Source: Allobogoriella deserti | Lineage (GTDB): Bacteria > Actinomycetota > Actinomycetes > Actinomycetales > Actinomycetaceae | Direction of reading: 5' to 3' | DNA length: 64,000 bases | NCBI RefSeq assembly: GCF_042680605.1 | Contig: NZ_JBHUEE010000003.1 | Span: forward strand, 1-64,000 | Shown: positions 42,987 to 52,200 of the stretch, one piece after another | Position numbering within the stretch: the first letter of the stretch is position 1 | Layout of the letters: the number at the start of each line of letters is the position of its first letter | Notes under the pieces: generated by a model | Database searches by the model: none | Told to the model about the DNA's origin: nothing | What the model saw: the letters and a program-made list of their open reading frames with translations, nothing else | Made by a program: the position numbers and the translations under genes

Positions 42987-43759
42987 GGCCGGCCGGGCTT
43001 CTGTCTGGCCGGGTTGTCGCCGCGGCGTGCGTGCGGCACACGGACGCCGCGCACCCGGCGTGCGCTCACGGCGAGCGTGACATCACGGTACTGGCGGCCG
43101 CGGTGGAGCTGGCCGGCGAGGTTGTTCGTCGACGGGCGGTGCCGCAGGTCGCACGGCACCTCCTGCAGGGTGAAGCCGGCGACGAGCAGGTCGATCGTCA
43201 TCCCGGTCTCCACGCCCCAGCCGCGGGCGAGCGGTGTCGCGGCGTCGAACGCGTCCCGGGTCAGGCAGCGCTGACCGGACAACGGCTGGGTGGCGTGCCA
43301 CCCGGTGGTGCGTTCGATGGCCTTGCGCGCCAGGCCGGTGACGATGCCGCGGCCTCCGGCGCCGGGTTGCGGCGGGAGAACGGCGATGGTGCAGTCCGCG
43401 GTACCGGCGACGACGGGCGCCACCAGCGGTGAGGTGGCCACGGCGGTCTCGCCGAGGTCGGCGTCGATGAACAGCAGGAGCCGAGGCGGCGCGCCTTCCA
43501 CATCCCGCATGGCGACCACCGAGGCCCCGGTCTCCATGGCGGAGGCCTTGCCACGGTTGACGGAGTGCCGGACGACGACGGCGCCGGCCCGGCGGGCGGC
43601 GTGCTGGGTCTCGTCCATCGAGCCGTCGTCGACGACGAGGACGAGGTCGACGTGCGGGATGGCGCGCGCCGCACGAACCGTTGCCGCGATGCTCTCGGCC
43701 TCGTCCTTGGCCGGGATCACGACGGCAACCCGTTGCGACCGCGCTCCTGCTGACGTCAC
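42851..43759 (-). CDS. Family 2 glycosyltransferase
   Basis: A 302-residue GT-A fold transferase of the dolichol-phosphate-mannose/glucosyl-phosphoglycerate type. The nucleotide-binding N-terminus is VAVVIPAKDEAESIAATVRAA (about residues 11-31), followed by VLVVDDGSMDETQ and the metal-binding DxD in LLFIDADLGET. The acceptor-side motif GWGVETGMTIDLLVAGFTLQEVPCDLRHRP is usual for soluble GT2 enzymes of cell-envelope pathways. No membrane span. The disordered, Pro/Ser-rich C-tail is encoded opposite the tail of the membrane-protein gene. Confidence 0.85.
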   Translation of the reverse strand: MTSAGARSQRVAVVIPAKDEAESIAATVRAARAIPHVDLVLVVDDGSMDETQHAARRAGAVVVRHSVNRGKASAMETGASVVAMRDVEGAPPRLLLFIDADLGETAVATSPLVAPVVAGTADCTIAVLPPQPGAGGRGIVTGLARKAIERTTGWHATQPLSGQRCLTRDAFDAATPLARGWGVETGMTIDLLVAGFTLQEVPCDLRHRPSTNNLAGQLHRGRQYRDVTLAVSARRVRGVRVPHARRGDNPARQKPGRPYRAWATPPEGESSDGASADAPPSSDRPSPGSSPSARSGPDPAGS

Positions 43760-43826
43760 ACGTCAAGCCTAGCCACGGATCGGACCAAGACCGCGCATGC
43801 AGCGCCGTCGGGAGGCAGGTGGAACC

Positions 43827-44702
43827 TCAGCGCAGGCTCACCTGACGCGAGACGATGCCGGCGCGGGCACGGCGTTGCTCCGGGGTGAGCGGATCGGTGA
43901 CGGCGATCGCCTCGCTCAGCCGCTTCTCGAAGGCGGCGGCCGGCTCGGTGAGTTCCTCGGCCTCGGTCCCTCGCGCCAGCTCCCAGACCGGGATGGACAG
44001 GCCGCAGGCCCGGAAGGCGCCGACGAACTTGGCATCCTCCTCCACCGCGGAGGCACGTTCGGCATGCAGCCGGGCGATGCCGTCGAGGACCTGCTCCGGC
44101 TCCTCAGGGCGTGCCCAGCGCAGGAACTCACGGCTCATCCGGCACCAGTAGGCGGAGGTGACGCCCTCGATGCGCACGGTCGGCACGATGTTGGCGTTCG
44201 CCTGCTCGAGTGCGGCGGCGACGTCGGGCTGGGCCGCGGTGTCCTCGTCGATCCAGAACTGGAAGGAGTCGTGTACCTCGAGCTCGGGCGTCACGGACAG
44301 GTCGAGGATGTCCTGCAGCCGCGGCCCGGGCTCGACGATGCCGGTCGAGCGCAACGGCTGCCCCGGCTCGAGTTCCAGTGCGGCGAGCAGCGCGACGGCG
44401 ACGTCACGGGAGGCGTCCCCGGAGTGCGAGGCCGTCTGCAGCGCGACGAGGACCGTGCCGTCCTCACGGCGCAGCGCGGGGAGGAAGTCGGGCAGCAGCG
44501 TGACGAGCTGGACGTCGGCACCACCGTGCTCGGCGGTGGTCCGCACGGTCGCGGTAGCCGCCGGGACGATCTCACGCATGGCGACCAGGTCGGTCTCACC
44601 CGGCAGCCCCTCGAACGGGCGCTCGACGTACTCGACCTTCGCGGCCTTCGGCTTCGCTTGCGCGGGCGGGCCGGACTGCTTCCTGCGGCTCTTCTTACCC
44701 AT
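43827..44702 (-). CDS. DUF5926 family protein
   Basis: A 291-residue soluble protein beginning MGKKSRRKQSGPPAQ and containing VERPFEGLPGETDLVAMREIVPAATATVR, which I recognise as the N-terminal signature of the actinobacterial DUF5926 family. Function is unknown; the basic N-terminus could bind nucleic acid (speculation). ATG 44702 is at the canonical MGKKSRRK start; the frame further upstream lies in the LacI gene and is a shadow. It is near the GT2 gene on the same strand, where many actinobacteria also keep it (recalled, not checked). Confidence 0.75.
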   Translation of the reverse strand: MGKKSRRKQSGPPAQAKPKAAKVEYVERPFEGLPGETDLVAMREIVPAATATVRTTAEHGGADVQLVTLLPDFLPALRREDGTVLVALQTASHSGDASRDVAVALLAALELEPGQPLRSTGIVEPGPRLQDILDLSVTPELEVHDSFQFWIDEDTAAQPDVAAALEQANANIVPTVRIEGVTSAYWCRMSREFLRWARPEEPEQVLDGIARLHAERASAVEEDAKFVGAFRACGLSIPVWELARGTEAEELTEPAAAFEKRLSEAIAVTDPLTPEQRRARAGIVSRQVSLR

Positions 44703-44724
44703 GGCGCACCAGGGTACGTGGAGT

Positions 44725-45834
44725 TCAGCCGGGGGTCTGGCGAGCCGCGGTGCTCTCCCGCACGAGCAACCTGAATCGGACCTGGCGCTCGGTCGGGCTG
44801 GCGCGCTCACCACGCTGCGCTGCCTGGATCTGCTCTTCGAGGAGTTCCAGCGCGCCGGCCGCCACTTCGGCACGATCCGGAGAGATCGTCGTCAGCGCCG
44901 GGGTGACGGCGCGGCCGTACGGGATGTCATCGAAGCCGACGACGGCGACATCCTCCGGAACTCGAAGCCCGCGGAGATGGAGGGCGCGCACGACGCCGAG
45001 CGCGACCCAGTCGGTGATCGCAAAGATGGCGTCGGGCATCTCGTCCGCATCGGTGAACAGTTCGGCGACAGCACGCTCCCCTTCCTCGCCGGAGTTCGCT
45101 TCGACCGGGCTCATCCAGGCGGCCCGGACGGGAAGCCCGGCGGCCTCGAGCGCCGCTCGGTAACCGCTGGTGCGCTGGTCATCCGGAACGTCAGCCCGGG
45201 CGCCGACCATGGCGATACGACGTCGGCCGATCTCGACCAGATGCTCGGTCGCGGTGCGGGCCGCAGCGACGTTGTCGATGCCGACGTGCGGGGCGACACC
45301 AGCTGGGTACTGCTCCCCGAGAAAGACCAATGGCGTGTCATCACCGCGGTCCCGCACGTCCTCGGCGCGCAGGCCGCGCGCACTGACGACAAGACCGTCG
45401 ATCCGCTGCGGCAGGCCACCGGCGATCGCCTCCCGTTCCGAGGCCAGCTCGCCGTGGGTCTGTCGGATGAGGACGAACCAACCGTGCCGCTCGGCCTCCT
45501 CGATGACTTCGCGTGCCAGTGAGGCGAAGTAGGGCATGTCCAGCTTCGGCAGCACCAGCGCGATGACCCCGGCGCGACCGCGAGCAAGGTTCCGCGCAGA
45601 GAGATTTGGCCGATAGCCGACCTCGTCGATGGCGTCCAGCACCCGGGTGCGAGTCTCCTCAGCGATGTACTCGTACCCATTGATCACGTTGGAGACGGTC
45701 TTGATCGACACCCCAGCGATGGCGGCAACGTCAGTCAGACGGGGTCGTACCGGCTGACCCCGGCGTCTCTTCACCACGGTTCTGAGGCTACCGCCGCGCC
45801 GATCGGGGCCCGGACGGTCATCTACCGGCGTCAT
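44725..45834 (-). CDS. LacI family transcriptional regulator of the sulfatase/Dpp-type operon
   Basis: About 369 residues. The helix-turn-helix is RLTDVAAIAGVSIKTVSNVINGYEYIAEETRTRV and the hinge helix YRPNLSARNLARGRAG; the ligand-binding domain carries VGIDNVAAARTATEHLVEIGRRRIAMVGA and VAVVGFDDIPYGRAVTPALTT. It is the last gene of the seven-gene operon, overlapping the ATPase gene end by 17 bp from ATG 45834. GTG 45777 would give a more typical short N-terminus but has no ribosome site. Operators with AGCGCT cores at 53790-53828 before the first gene are its likely targets. Confidence 0.87.
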   Translation of the reverse strand: MTPVDDRPGPDRRGGSLRTVVKRRRGQPVRPRLTDVAAIAGVSIKTVSNVINGYEYIAEETRTRVLDAIDEVGYRPNLSARNLARGRAGVIALVLPKLDMPYFASLAREVIEEAERHGWFVLIRQTHGELASEREAIAGGLPQRIDGLVVSARGLRAEDVRDRGDDTPLVFLGEQYPAGVAPHVGIDNVAAARTATEHLVEIGRRRIAMVGARADVPDDQRTSGYRAALEAAGLPVRAAWMSPVEANSGEEGERAVAELFTDADEMPDAIFAITDWVALGVVRALHLRGLRVPEDVAVVGFDDIPYGRAVTPALTTISPDRAEVAAGALELLEEQIQAAQRGERASPTERQVRFRLLVRESTAARQTPG

Positions 45835-46891
45835 CGTCCTGCTCATCCACCCCCGCGAGGTGGAGCGCATCGGTGTGGTGGCACGCGACGGCGTGGTCGC
45901 CTTTCAGCTCGGGAGTATGAATGCCACATTCCTCGTCCGCGTAGAGACAACGCGTGTGAAACGGGCACCCGCGCGGTGGGTTTGCGGGGTCCGGGAGGTC
46001 GTCGGAGAGGCGGATTCGGCGACGCTTGCGGCGACCGCGGGGTTCTGCCTGCGGCACCGCCGAGAGCAGCGCCTCGGTGTACGGATGACGCGGTGCCCGG
46101 TAGAGGGACTCTGTGTCCGCCACCTCCACCACCTGTCCCAGGTACATGACAGCGACGCGGTCCGAGATGTTCTCGACCACAGACAGGTCATGACTGATGA
46201 AGACGAGGGTGAGGTCCAGTTCCTCGCGTAGGTCGCTGAGCAGATTGAGTATCTGGGCGCGGACCGAGACGTCCAAGGCCGAGACTGCCTCGTCCGCTAC
46301 CACCAATCGTGGTCGCACGATCAGTGCACGCGCGATGGCAATACGTTGCCGCTCGCCACCGGAGAACGCGTGTGGGAACCGGTCGCGATGTCCCGGAGAG
46401 AGCCCCACACGGCGCATCATCTCCGTCACACGGTCCTCGACTTCCTGACCACGGGCGAGTCGGTGCCGGACCAATGGGTCGGCGATGGTTTGGAAGACGG
46501 TCATACGAGGATTGAGCGAGGCGAACGGGTCTTGGAAGATGACGCGGATCTCCCTCTGGTACCGGCGCAGCTCGCGGGTGCCGACTCCACCCAGGTCGAC
46601 GACATCCTCGGCACTGGTCCGGTAGAGCACCCGACCGGCGGTAGGGCGTTCGATGCCCACGAGGCACCGGCCGAGGGTGGTCTTGCCGCAGCCGGACTCG
46701 CCGACCAACCCCAAAACCTCCCCAGCACGTACTTGGAGGTCCACATCGTTGACGGCGTGCACGGTGCCAGTGGCCGGGGCGAACAGGCCGGCGCCACGGA
46801 TCGGGAAGTCCTTGCGTAGCCGCTCGAGCCGGAGCAGCACGGTGCCTTCGTCCCGGCCGACGCCGGTGCTGGTGGTTGCGGCGTCGGTCAT
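45818..46891 (-). CDS. Oligopeptide/oligosaccharide ABC transporter ATPase (DppF/OppF type)
   Basis: A 357-residue ATPase: Walker A GESGCGKTT, signature FSGGERQRIAIARAL, Walker B LVVADEAVSALDVS (Glu-Ala in place of the more common Glu-Pro), and the C-terminal oligopeptide-ABC extension with the Fe-S-type Cys motif CPFHTRCLYADEEC. The second Cys group (ACHH) follows. ATG 46891 overlaps the upstream ATPase stop by ATGA; the longer frame to 47011 is a shadow. It works as a heterodimer with the next entry. Confidence 0.88.
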   Translation of the reverse strand: MTDAATTSTGVGRDEGTVLLRLERLRKDFPIRGAGLFAPATGTVHAVNDVDLQVRAGEVLGLVGESGCGKTTLGRCLVGIERPTAGRVLYRTSAEDVVDLGGVGTRELRRYQREIRVIFQDPFASLNPRMTVFQTIADPLVRHRLARGQEVEDRVTEMMRRVGLSPGHRDRFPHAFSGGERQRIAIARALIVRPRLVVADEAVSALDVSVRAQILNLLSDLREELDLTLVFISHDLSVVENISDRVAVMYLGQVVEVADTESLYRAPRHPYTEALLSAVPQAEPRGRRKRRRIRLSDDLPDPANPPRGCPFHTRCLYADEECGIHTPELKGDHAVACHHTDALHLAGVDEQDDDAGR

Positions 46892-47934
46892 TGCGTCTCC
46901 GTCGTGGGGGTCCGGCGAACCTGACCGGCGAAGGCGGCCGTGTCGTACAGAACACAGCGAGCTCGCCGGTCTCGCCCGAACGTCACCGTCGGGGGATCCT
47001 CGACGTCGCACACGCCGCGGACCGCGCTGTCACATCGGGTGTGGAACGGACAGCCAGGTGGGCGGTTCAGGGGGTGCGGTACCTGACCGCGAATCGACGG
47101 CAGCCGGCTGCGGCGGCCAGATCCCATCGTGGGAATCGACTCCAGCAGAGCCCGGGTGTACGGGTGCTTGGGATCATGGAAGATCTCGTCGACCGGCCCC
47201 TGCTCGACCATGGTCCCTAGGTACATCACGACAACCTCATCGGCGATCTCCGCCACCACGCCCAGATCGTGAGTGATGAACATCATCGCCATCCCGGTCT
47301 CCTCCTGCAGCTCGGCCAGAAGGTCGAGGATGCGTGCCTGGGTCGTCACATCGAGAGCCGTCGTCGGTTCATCCGCGATGAGCAGAGCGGGCCCGCACGC
47401 CAATGCGATCGCGATCATCACCCGTTGGCACATCCCTCCCGAGAGCTGCCACGGGTAAGCCTCCATCCGATGTTCGGCATTCGGGATACCGACACGACGT
47501 AGCAGGGAGATCCCGAGGTCCCGTGCCTCGTCCTTGCTCAGATCCAGGTGCAGCCGAACAGCCTCGACGAAGTGCTGGCCCACCGTGTACATGGGCGACA
47601 GTGACGCCATCGGCTCCTGGAAGACCATGGCGATGTCGTTGCCGCGGATGCGTCGCAGTCGCTCGCTTCGCGAGTCGAGCGCCGCCAGGTCGACCGGCTC
47701 CGCGCCCGGTGCGACTCGGAACCAGATGTGACCGTCAACGACTCTGCCGGGCGGATCGACCAGGCCGAGGATCGATCGGGCGGTGACGGACTTGCCGCAA
47801 CCGGACTCTCCGACGACGCATACGGTCTTGCCGCGGGGGATCGACAGGCTCACCCCGTCAACAGCACGGACCTGGCCGTCGTCGGTGGCGAAGTGGGTAC
47901 GCAGGTCCTCCACGGTCAGCACGGTCTCCCGCAT
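46888..47934 (-). CDS. Oligopeptide/oligosaccharide ABC transporter ATPase (DppD/OppD type)
   Basis: A 348-residue partner ATPase. Walker A GESGCGKSV, Q-loop VFQEPMASLSPMYTVGQH, signature LSGGMCQRVMIAIALAC, Walker B LLIADEPTTALDVT. The C-terminal extension carries CPFHTRCDSAVRGVC, a Cys cluster typical of the family. It lies 9 bp after the permease stop and overlaps the DppF-type gene. Complete and of usual length. Confidence 0.88.
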   Translation of the reverse strand: MRETVLTVEDLRTHFATDDGQVRAVDGVSLSIPRGKTVCVVGESGCGKSVTARSILGLVDPPGRVVDGHIWFRVAPGAEPVDLAALDSRSERLRRIRGNDIAMVFQEPMASLSPMYTVGQHFVEAVRLHLDLSKDEARDLGISLLRRVGIPNAEHRMEAYPWQLSGGMCQRVMIAIALACGPALLIADEPTTALDVTTQARILDLLAELQEETGMAMMFITHDLGVVAEIADEVVVMYLGTMVEQGPVDEIFHDPKHPYTRALLESIPTMGSGRRSRLPSIRGQVPHPLNRPPGCPFHTRCDSAVRGVCDVEDPPTVTFGRDRRARCVLYDTAAFAGQVRRTPTTETQ

Positions 47935-47943
47935 CGGCTCTCC

Positions 47944-49086
47944 TTACCGTCGGTACGGGTCGGCGGCGTCGCGCAGCCCGTCGCCGACGAAATTGAGTGC
48001 GAGGATCGCCAGGACGACGACACCGCCGGGCAGCAGGAGCCATGGAGCCGACGAGACCACGCGGATGTTCTGCGCGTCCTGGAGAAGGACGCCCCAGCTG
48101 ACGACCGGAGCCTGCAGACCGAGGCCGAGGAAGCTCAGCGCGGTCTCCGCCAGGATCATCCCCGGAATGGACAGCGTCAGCGAGGCGATCAGGTGGCTGG
48201 TGAAGGACGGGAGCATGTGTCGGAAGATGAGTCGCGGCCTGCTGTTGCCGTCGATGATCGCGGCCGTGACGAACTGCTCCTCGCGCAGCGAGAGAAAACG
48301 GCCTCGGGTGACACGGGCGAGATCGGTCCAGGCGATGCCCGCCAGAATCACCGTGATGGCGAAGTACCGCTGCAGTGGTCCCCAACTCTGCGGGAGCGCG
48401 GCGGCTAAGCCCAGCCAGAGCGGGAGAACCGGCAGTGACATGAAGAACTCGACCACGCGCTGCAACACTGTGTCGACGCGACCCCCGAGGTAACCCGAGA
48501 CGCCACCGAGCGTGATGCCGAGGAGGAATGCGAGGGCGACGCCGACCAGCCCGATGGACATCGACACACGCGTTCCAGCGATGGTTCGGCTGAGGACGTC
48601 CCGGCCGTTCTCATCTGCACCCCACAGGTACATCGGCTGGTCGTCGTCGACGGGCCCGATGAGATGGAGGTTGCTCGGGATCAGGCCCCACAGCTCGTAC
48701 TCCGGGCCGTCGTCGAAGAAGCGGACGTCGATCTTCTCCGACCGGTCCACCTCATAGGTGGTCTCAAGTGTCTCGGGATCGAGCGAGGTTTCGTAGCCGT
48801 ACACGTACAGGCCGAGATCGACTCGCCCTTCGCTGGTGTCGAGGATGTGCAGCCGTTGGGGCGGTGCATAGGTGTGATCAGCGTCGTGGTCGGCGGTGTC
48901 GAACGGTGCGAGAAACTCCGCGAACGCCGCCACCAGGTAGATGAAGACGCTCACGATCAGGCCGACCATCGCGAGCCGGTGTTTGCGGAAGCCACGCCAG
49001 ACGAGAGCGGACTTGCTCGCCGTGGCGGTACCGGTCGCGGCCTTCGGAGCGGAGTCGGTGGTGGGGATCTCCTCGGTCGTCGTCAT
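47944..49086 (-). CDS. Dpp-type ABC transporter permease (DppC/OppC)
   Basis: A 380-residue permease. The N-tail and first span read RKHRLAMVGLIVSVFIYLVAAF; an unusually long periplasmic loop follows (about 65-160, with YVYGYETSLDPETLETTYEVD), longer than in typical dipeptide permeases and shared by the oligosaccharide-linked subgroup. DENGRDVLSRTIAGTRVSMSIG is the family motif; the EAA-like segment includes AAIIDGNSRPRLIFRHMLPSF. It ends GDGLRDAADPYRR. Overlaps the upstream permease by ATGA. The long loop fits transport of bulky glycans rather than dipeptides (inference). Confidence 0.88.
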   Translation of the reverse strand: MTTTEEIPTTDSAPKAATGTATASKSALVWRGFRKHRLAMVGLIVSVFIYLVAAFAEFLAPFDTADHDADHTYAPPQRLHILDTSEGRVDLGLYVYGYETSLDPETLETTYEVDRSEKIDVRFFDDGPEYELWGLIPSNLHLIGPVDDDQPMYLWGADENGRDVLSRTIAGTRVSMSIGLVGVALAFLLGITLGGVSGYLGGRVDTVLQRVVEFFMSLPVLPLWLGLAAALPQSWGPLQRYFAITVILAGIAWTDLARVTRGRFLSLREEQFVTAAIIDGNSRPRLIFRHMLPSFTSHLIASLTLSIPGMILAETALSFLGLGLQAPVVSWGVLLQDAQNIRVVSSAPWLLLPGGVVVLAILALNFVGDGLRDAADPYRR

Positions 49087-50075
49087 CGTTGTCCCATCCG
49101 CACGCGTGGGTCCAGCCAGGCCAGGGCGATGTCGGAAACGAGCGTCCCGATCACCGTCAGAACGCTGACCATGAGCACGATCGCGCCGGCGAGGTACATG
49201 TCCTGGCTCCGCAGTGCCCCGAGGAGCAACGGTCCGGTCGTCGGTAGGGACAACACCTGGGAGACGATGACCTCACTCGAAACCAGGGCGGGAAGCACCC
49301 ATCCGATGGTTGAGATGAAGGGATTCAGTGCCACCCGTAGCGGATACCGGAGCAACAGCGTGCGTTCCGGGACGCCGCGTGCCCGCGCAGCGACCACGTA
49401 GGGCTTGCGCAGCTCGTCCAAGAGGTTCGCCCGCAGGATGCGGATCAGCCCCGCGGTTCCGGCCGTGCCGAGGACGACCACGGGGACCCACAGGTGCGCG
49501 GCGAGATCCAGGATCTTGCCGAGGTTCCATCCTGAGTCGGCGAACTCCGGCGAGAACAGCCCGGTGAGGGTGACTCCGAAAGCCTGTTGTCCGAGGTACA
49601 GCAGAACCAGCGCGATGAGGAAGTTCGGCGTCGCCAGCCCCAGGAACGCGAGAGTCGTGACCACGTAGTCCCCGGCCGAATACTGCCGGACGGCGGAGTA
49701 GACACCGACGGGGAAGGCGATGATCCAGGTGACGAACAGGGTGATGACGGACAAGGCGATGGTGACGGGAAGCCGCCGCGCGAGCAGTTCGGCGACCGGT
49801 CGGTTCCACTCGAATGACTGCCCGAAATCCCAGTGCAGGACGATGTTGCTGATCCACTTGAAGTACTGGACCACAGCCGGATCGCCCAGTCCGTACCGGT
49901 CACGCAACGCCTCAAGCTGAGCCTGATCCACGGATTGACCCTGAGCGCTGAGCCGTGCCACGACGGTGGAGAGGTAGTCACCGGGCGGCAGCTGGATGAT
50001 GACGAAAGAGACGATCGAGATCAGGATGAGCGTCGGCACCATGTAAGCAAGCCGGCGGACGAGGTAGCGCGCCAT
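49083..50075 (-). CDS. Dpp-type ABC transporter permease (DppB/OppB)
   Basis: A 330-residue permease starting MARYLVRRLAYMVPTLILISIVSFVIIQLPPGDYL, the standard DppB N-terminus. Family motifs include RYGLGDPAVVQYFKWISNIV and LDFG-like HWDFGQSF, and the EAA loop region YVVAARARGVPERTLLLRYPLR. Spacing to the binding-protein stop is 9 bp. The start ATG 50075 is supported by the conserved N-terminus. Confidence 0.88.
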   Translation of the reverse strand: MARYLVRRLAYMVPTLILISIVSFVIIQLPPGDYLSTVVARLSAQGQSVDQAQLEALRDRYGLGDPAVVQYFKWISNIVLHWDFGQSFEWNRPVAELLARRLPVTIALSVITLFVTWIIAFPVGVYSAVRQYSAGDYVVTTLAFLGLATPNFLIALVLLYLGQQAFGVTLTGLFSPEFADSGWNLGKILDLAAHLWVPVVVLGTAGTAGLIRILRANLLDELRKPYVVAARARGVPERTLLLRYPLRVALNPFISTIGWVLPALVSSEVIVSQVLSLPTTGPLLLGALRSQDMYLAGAIVLMVSVLTVIGTLVSDIALAWLDPRVRMGQR

Positions 50076-50084
50076 CTCGGGTAC

Positions 50085-52100
50085 CTACTCGGTGACGAAG
50101 TACTGTTGCGGATTGGCCGGCATCATGCCCGCGTACAGCCACCCGTTGACAGTGCTGGACGGGATGTTCCGCACTCGGGTCGCGGCAACCCCGTACTCGC
50201 GCTCACGCAGCGCGACGCCCATGCAGTAGAACTGCTCGGCGGCGATGTCGGTGATCTGGGCCATGAGGTCGATCTGGCCCTGCTGGTCGGGGGTCCGCAA
50301 GAGCTCGCCGTACAACTCGAGCTGACGACGCGCCGGCTCAGGGGGTTCCTCGGCCTGTTCACTGTCCGGGTTGATGTACCAGCGATACCAGGGCATCGCG
50401 TACCGGGTATTGAAGTTGTAGGGCATGTAGTAGAAGGGGTCGAGCGTGGGCCCGAGACCTCCGCCGCCGATCCAGACACAGGCGTCGTGGGCGTTCGCCT
50501 CCATCCGTTCTCCGAAGAGGGTGGCGTCCTGGCTCTTGATGCCGATGTCGACGCCCACCTGTGCCCACTGGTTGCGTACGAACTCGAGTGCGTCGACGAG
50601 GTCCGGGAAGTCGGTGGAAACCTCGATCTGGAACCTGAGGCGCCGCCCGTCGGGTCGCAGCCGCATGCCGTCGGCGTCGGTGTCCGGGACAACTCGGTCG
50701 AGATGCTCTGCAGCGAGCTCGAGGTCATGTTCGGTGTACTGCGTAGCCAGCGTCTCGTTGTAGAACGGGGACTCGGGCCGTGGGGCGGCCTGCCACGGCT
50801 CGCCCTGCCGCGCGAAGACGGTGTCGATGATCTCCTGACGGTCCAAGGCGTAGGAGAGACCGATACGGAAGTCGCGGTCGCTGAAGACCTCGCGCAACGC
50901 GGGATCCTGGTGCGTCAGGTTGACCATGATGATCATCTGATTCATCTGTTGCGGGATGGTGTCGAAGAACTCGATCCCGGCGTCCTCGCGGGCGTCCGCG
51001 AAGACCGGCTTGTTTCGCAACGTGTTGATTCCGCGTTCGACCAGGTCGACGTTGCCGTTGGTTACCTCGACCACTTGAGCCTCGGGGTCGGTGACCATGT
51101 GGAAGGTGACCCGGTCGAGGTACGGCAGTTGACTGCCGTCGGGGTCGGTCTTCCAGTAGTACGGGTTGCGTTCGGCCACGACCCGCTGGCTGTCGGAGGT
51201 GATCGCCTCGGTGATCACCCATGCGTTCAGGGTGGGGACCTCCGGGTTCTGCCAGAACAGACCTGGCGGGTCGGCACGGTCTGCCTTCGTGAAGAACAGG
51301 TCGACCCAGTCCTCGGCGTCCTCCTGTTCCACCACACCGTCGATGTCGTCGGCGTAGTCCTTGTGGAACTGCTCGAGGTAGTGCCGAGGGAATCCGGTGA
51401 CGATGTCACCTCGCTGGGTGGCGAGGTTGACGAGAAATAGGCCGTTGGGAGCGGAGAATCGGAAGACGACCGTGCGCTCGCCCGTTTGCTCGACGACAAG
51501 CGGCTCTTCTCCTCCCGTGTTCAGCCACTCGGGCAGTCCGTCCGGGGTGAGTTCCTCGTTACTGATGACGTCGTGGAACCAGAACAGGATGTCCTCGGCC
51601 GTGAACGGCTCGCCGTCGGACCACCTCAGCCCATCGCGCAGGGTAAACGTGAACTCGGTGCCGTCGGGGCTGATCTCGAAATCCTCGGCGACGTTCGGTA
51701 TCACCTGGTCCTGAGTCAATTGCGTCGCGTCCGACTTCCACCGCACGAGATTCTCGTAGCCGATTGTTGCGTTGAGCAGATCGCTACCCACCGAGGACAT
51801 GAGCATGCGCAGGTCGCCGCCATAGCGCCCCATCTCTTCCAACGGCTCGAGCACCATGGGTGTAGCTGGCAAGCGCTCTTCGAGCGGTGGCAGGTCGCCG
51901 GCCTCGACTCGCTGGGCAAGTGAGGGAGCCTCCGGCCCCTTCGCGGCATCGGTGCCTGCGCCGCCTCCGTGCCCGTCGGTGGGATCGGTCGAGAAGAACC
52001 CGCAGCTGGACAGGGAGGCGGCCACGAGGCCGACGCCACCCAGGCGCAGGATGTCTCGGCGGCGTACCGCCGTCGTCGTCGATGCTCTGTCCAGGTCCAC
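50085..52100 (-). CDS. Family 5 extracellular substrate-binding lipoprotein
   Basis: A 671-residue binding protein, longer than the usual 500-600. The signal has the Tat motif RRRDILRLGGVGLVAASLSSC (twin Arg with lipobox LSSC, Cys about 33). Family segments are IGYENLVRWKSD, FTFTLRDGLRWSDGEPFTAEDILFWF and RNPYYWKTDPDGSQLPYLDRV, the last being typical of a subgroup linked to oligosaccharide uptake rather than peptides. GTG 52100 follows AAGGAGGTCACC, an ideal ribosome site. Located 100 bp after the sulfatase stop; with the sulfatase upstream, a sulfated oligosaccharide is a reasonable ligand (inference). Confidence 0.88.
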   Translation of the reverse strand: MDLDRASTTTAVRRRDILRLGGVGLVAASLSSCGFFSTDPTDGHGGGAGTDAAKGPEAPSLAQRVEAGDLPPLEERLPATPMVLEPLEEMGRYGGDLRMLMSSVGSDLLNATIGYENLVRWKSDATQLTQDQVIPNVAEDFEISPDGTEFTFTLRDGLRWSDGEPFTAEDILFWFHDVISNEELTPDGLPEWLNTGGEEPLVVEQTGERTVVFRFSAPNGLFLVNLATQRGDIVTGFPRHYLEQFHKDYADDIDGVVEQEDAEDWVDLFFTKADRADPPGLFWQNPEVPTLNAWVITEAITSDSQRVVAERNPYYWKTDPDGSQLPYLDRVTFHMVTDPEAQVVEVTNGNVDLVERGINTLRNKPVFADAREDAGIEFFDTIPQQMNQMIIMVNLTHQDPALREVFSDRDFRIGLSYALDRQEIIDTVFARQGEPWQAAPRPESPFYNETLATQYTEHDLELAAEHLDRVVPDTDADGMRLRPDGRRLRFQIEVSTDFPDLVDALEFVRNQWAQVGVDIGIKSQDATLFGERMEANAHDACVWIGGGGLGPTLDPFYYMPYNFNTRYAMPWYRWYINPDSEQAEEPPEPARRQLELYGELLRTPDQQGQIDLMAQITDIAAEQFYCMGVALREREYGVAATRVRNIPSSTVNGWLYAGMMPANPQQYFVTE

Positions 52101-52200
52101 GGTGACCTCCTTGTGTGCGGCATTGCACCCGGCCAGGCGGCCGGTCGGTGATGTTCTGTTGTCGCGACTCGGCACCTCCTGTCGGAGTCGGCGCCGTCGC

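Noticed and set aside
52165..52190. Degenerate copy of the 19-bp repeat or terminator between the sulfatase and binding-protein genes
   Set aside because: Only CGACTC/GAGTCG pair (6 bp), and the match to GTGACGAGTCGCG is a single partial unit; it could be chance.
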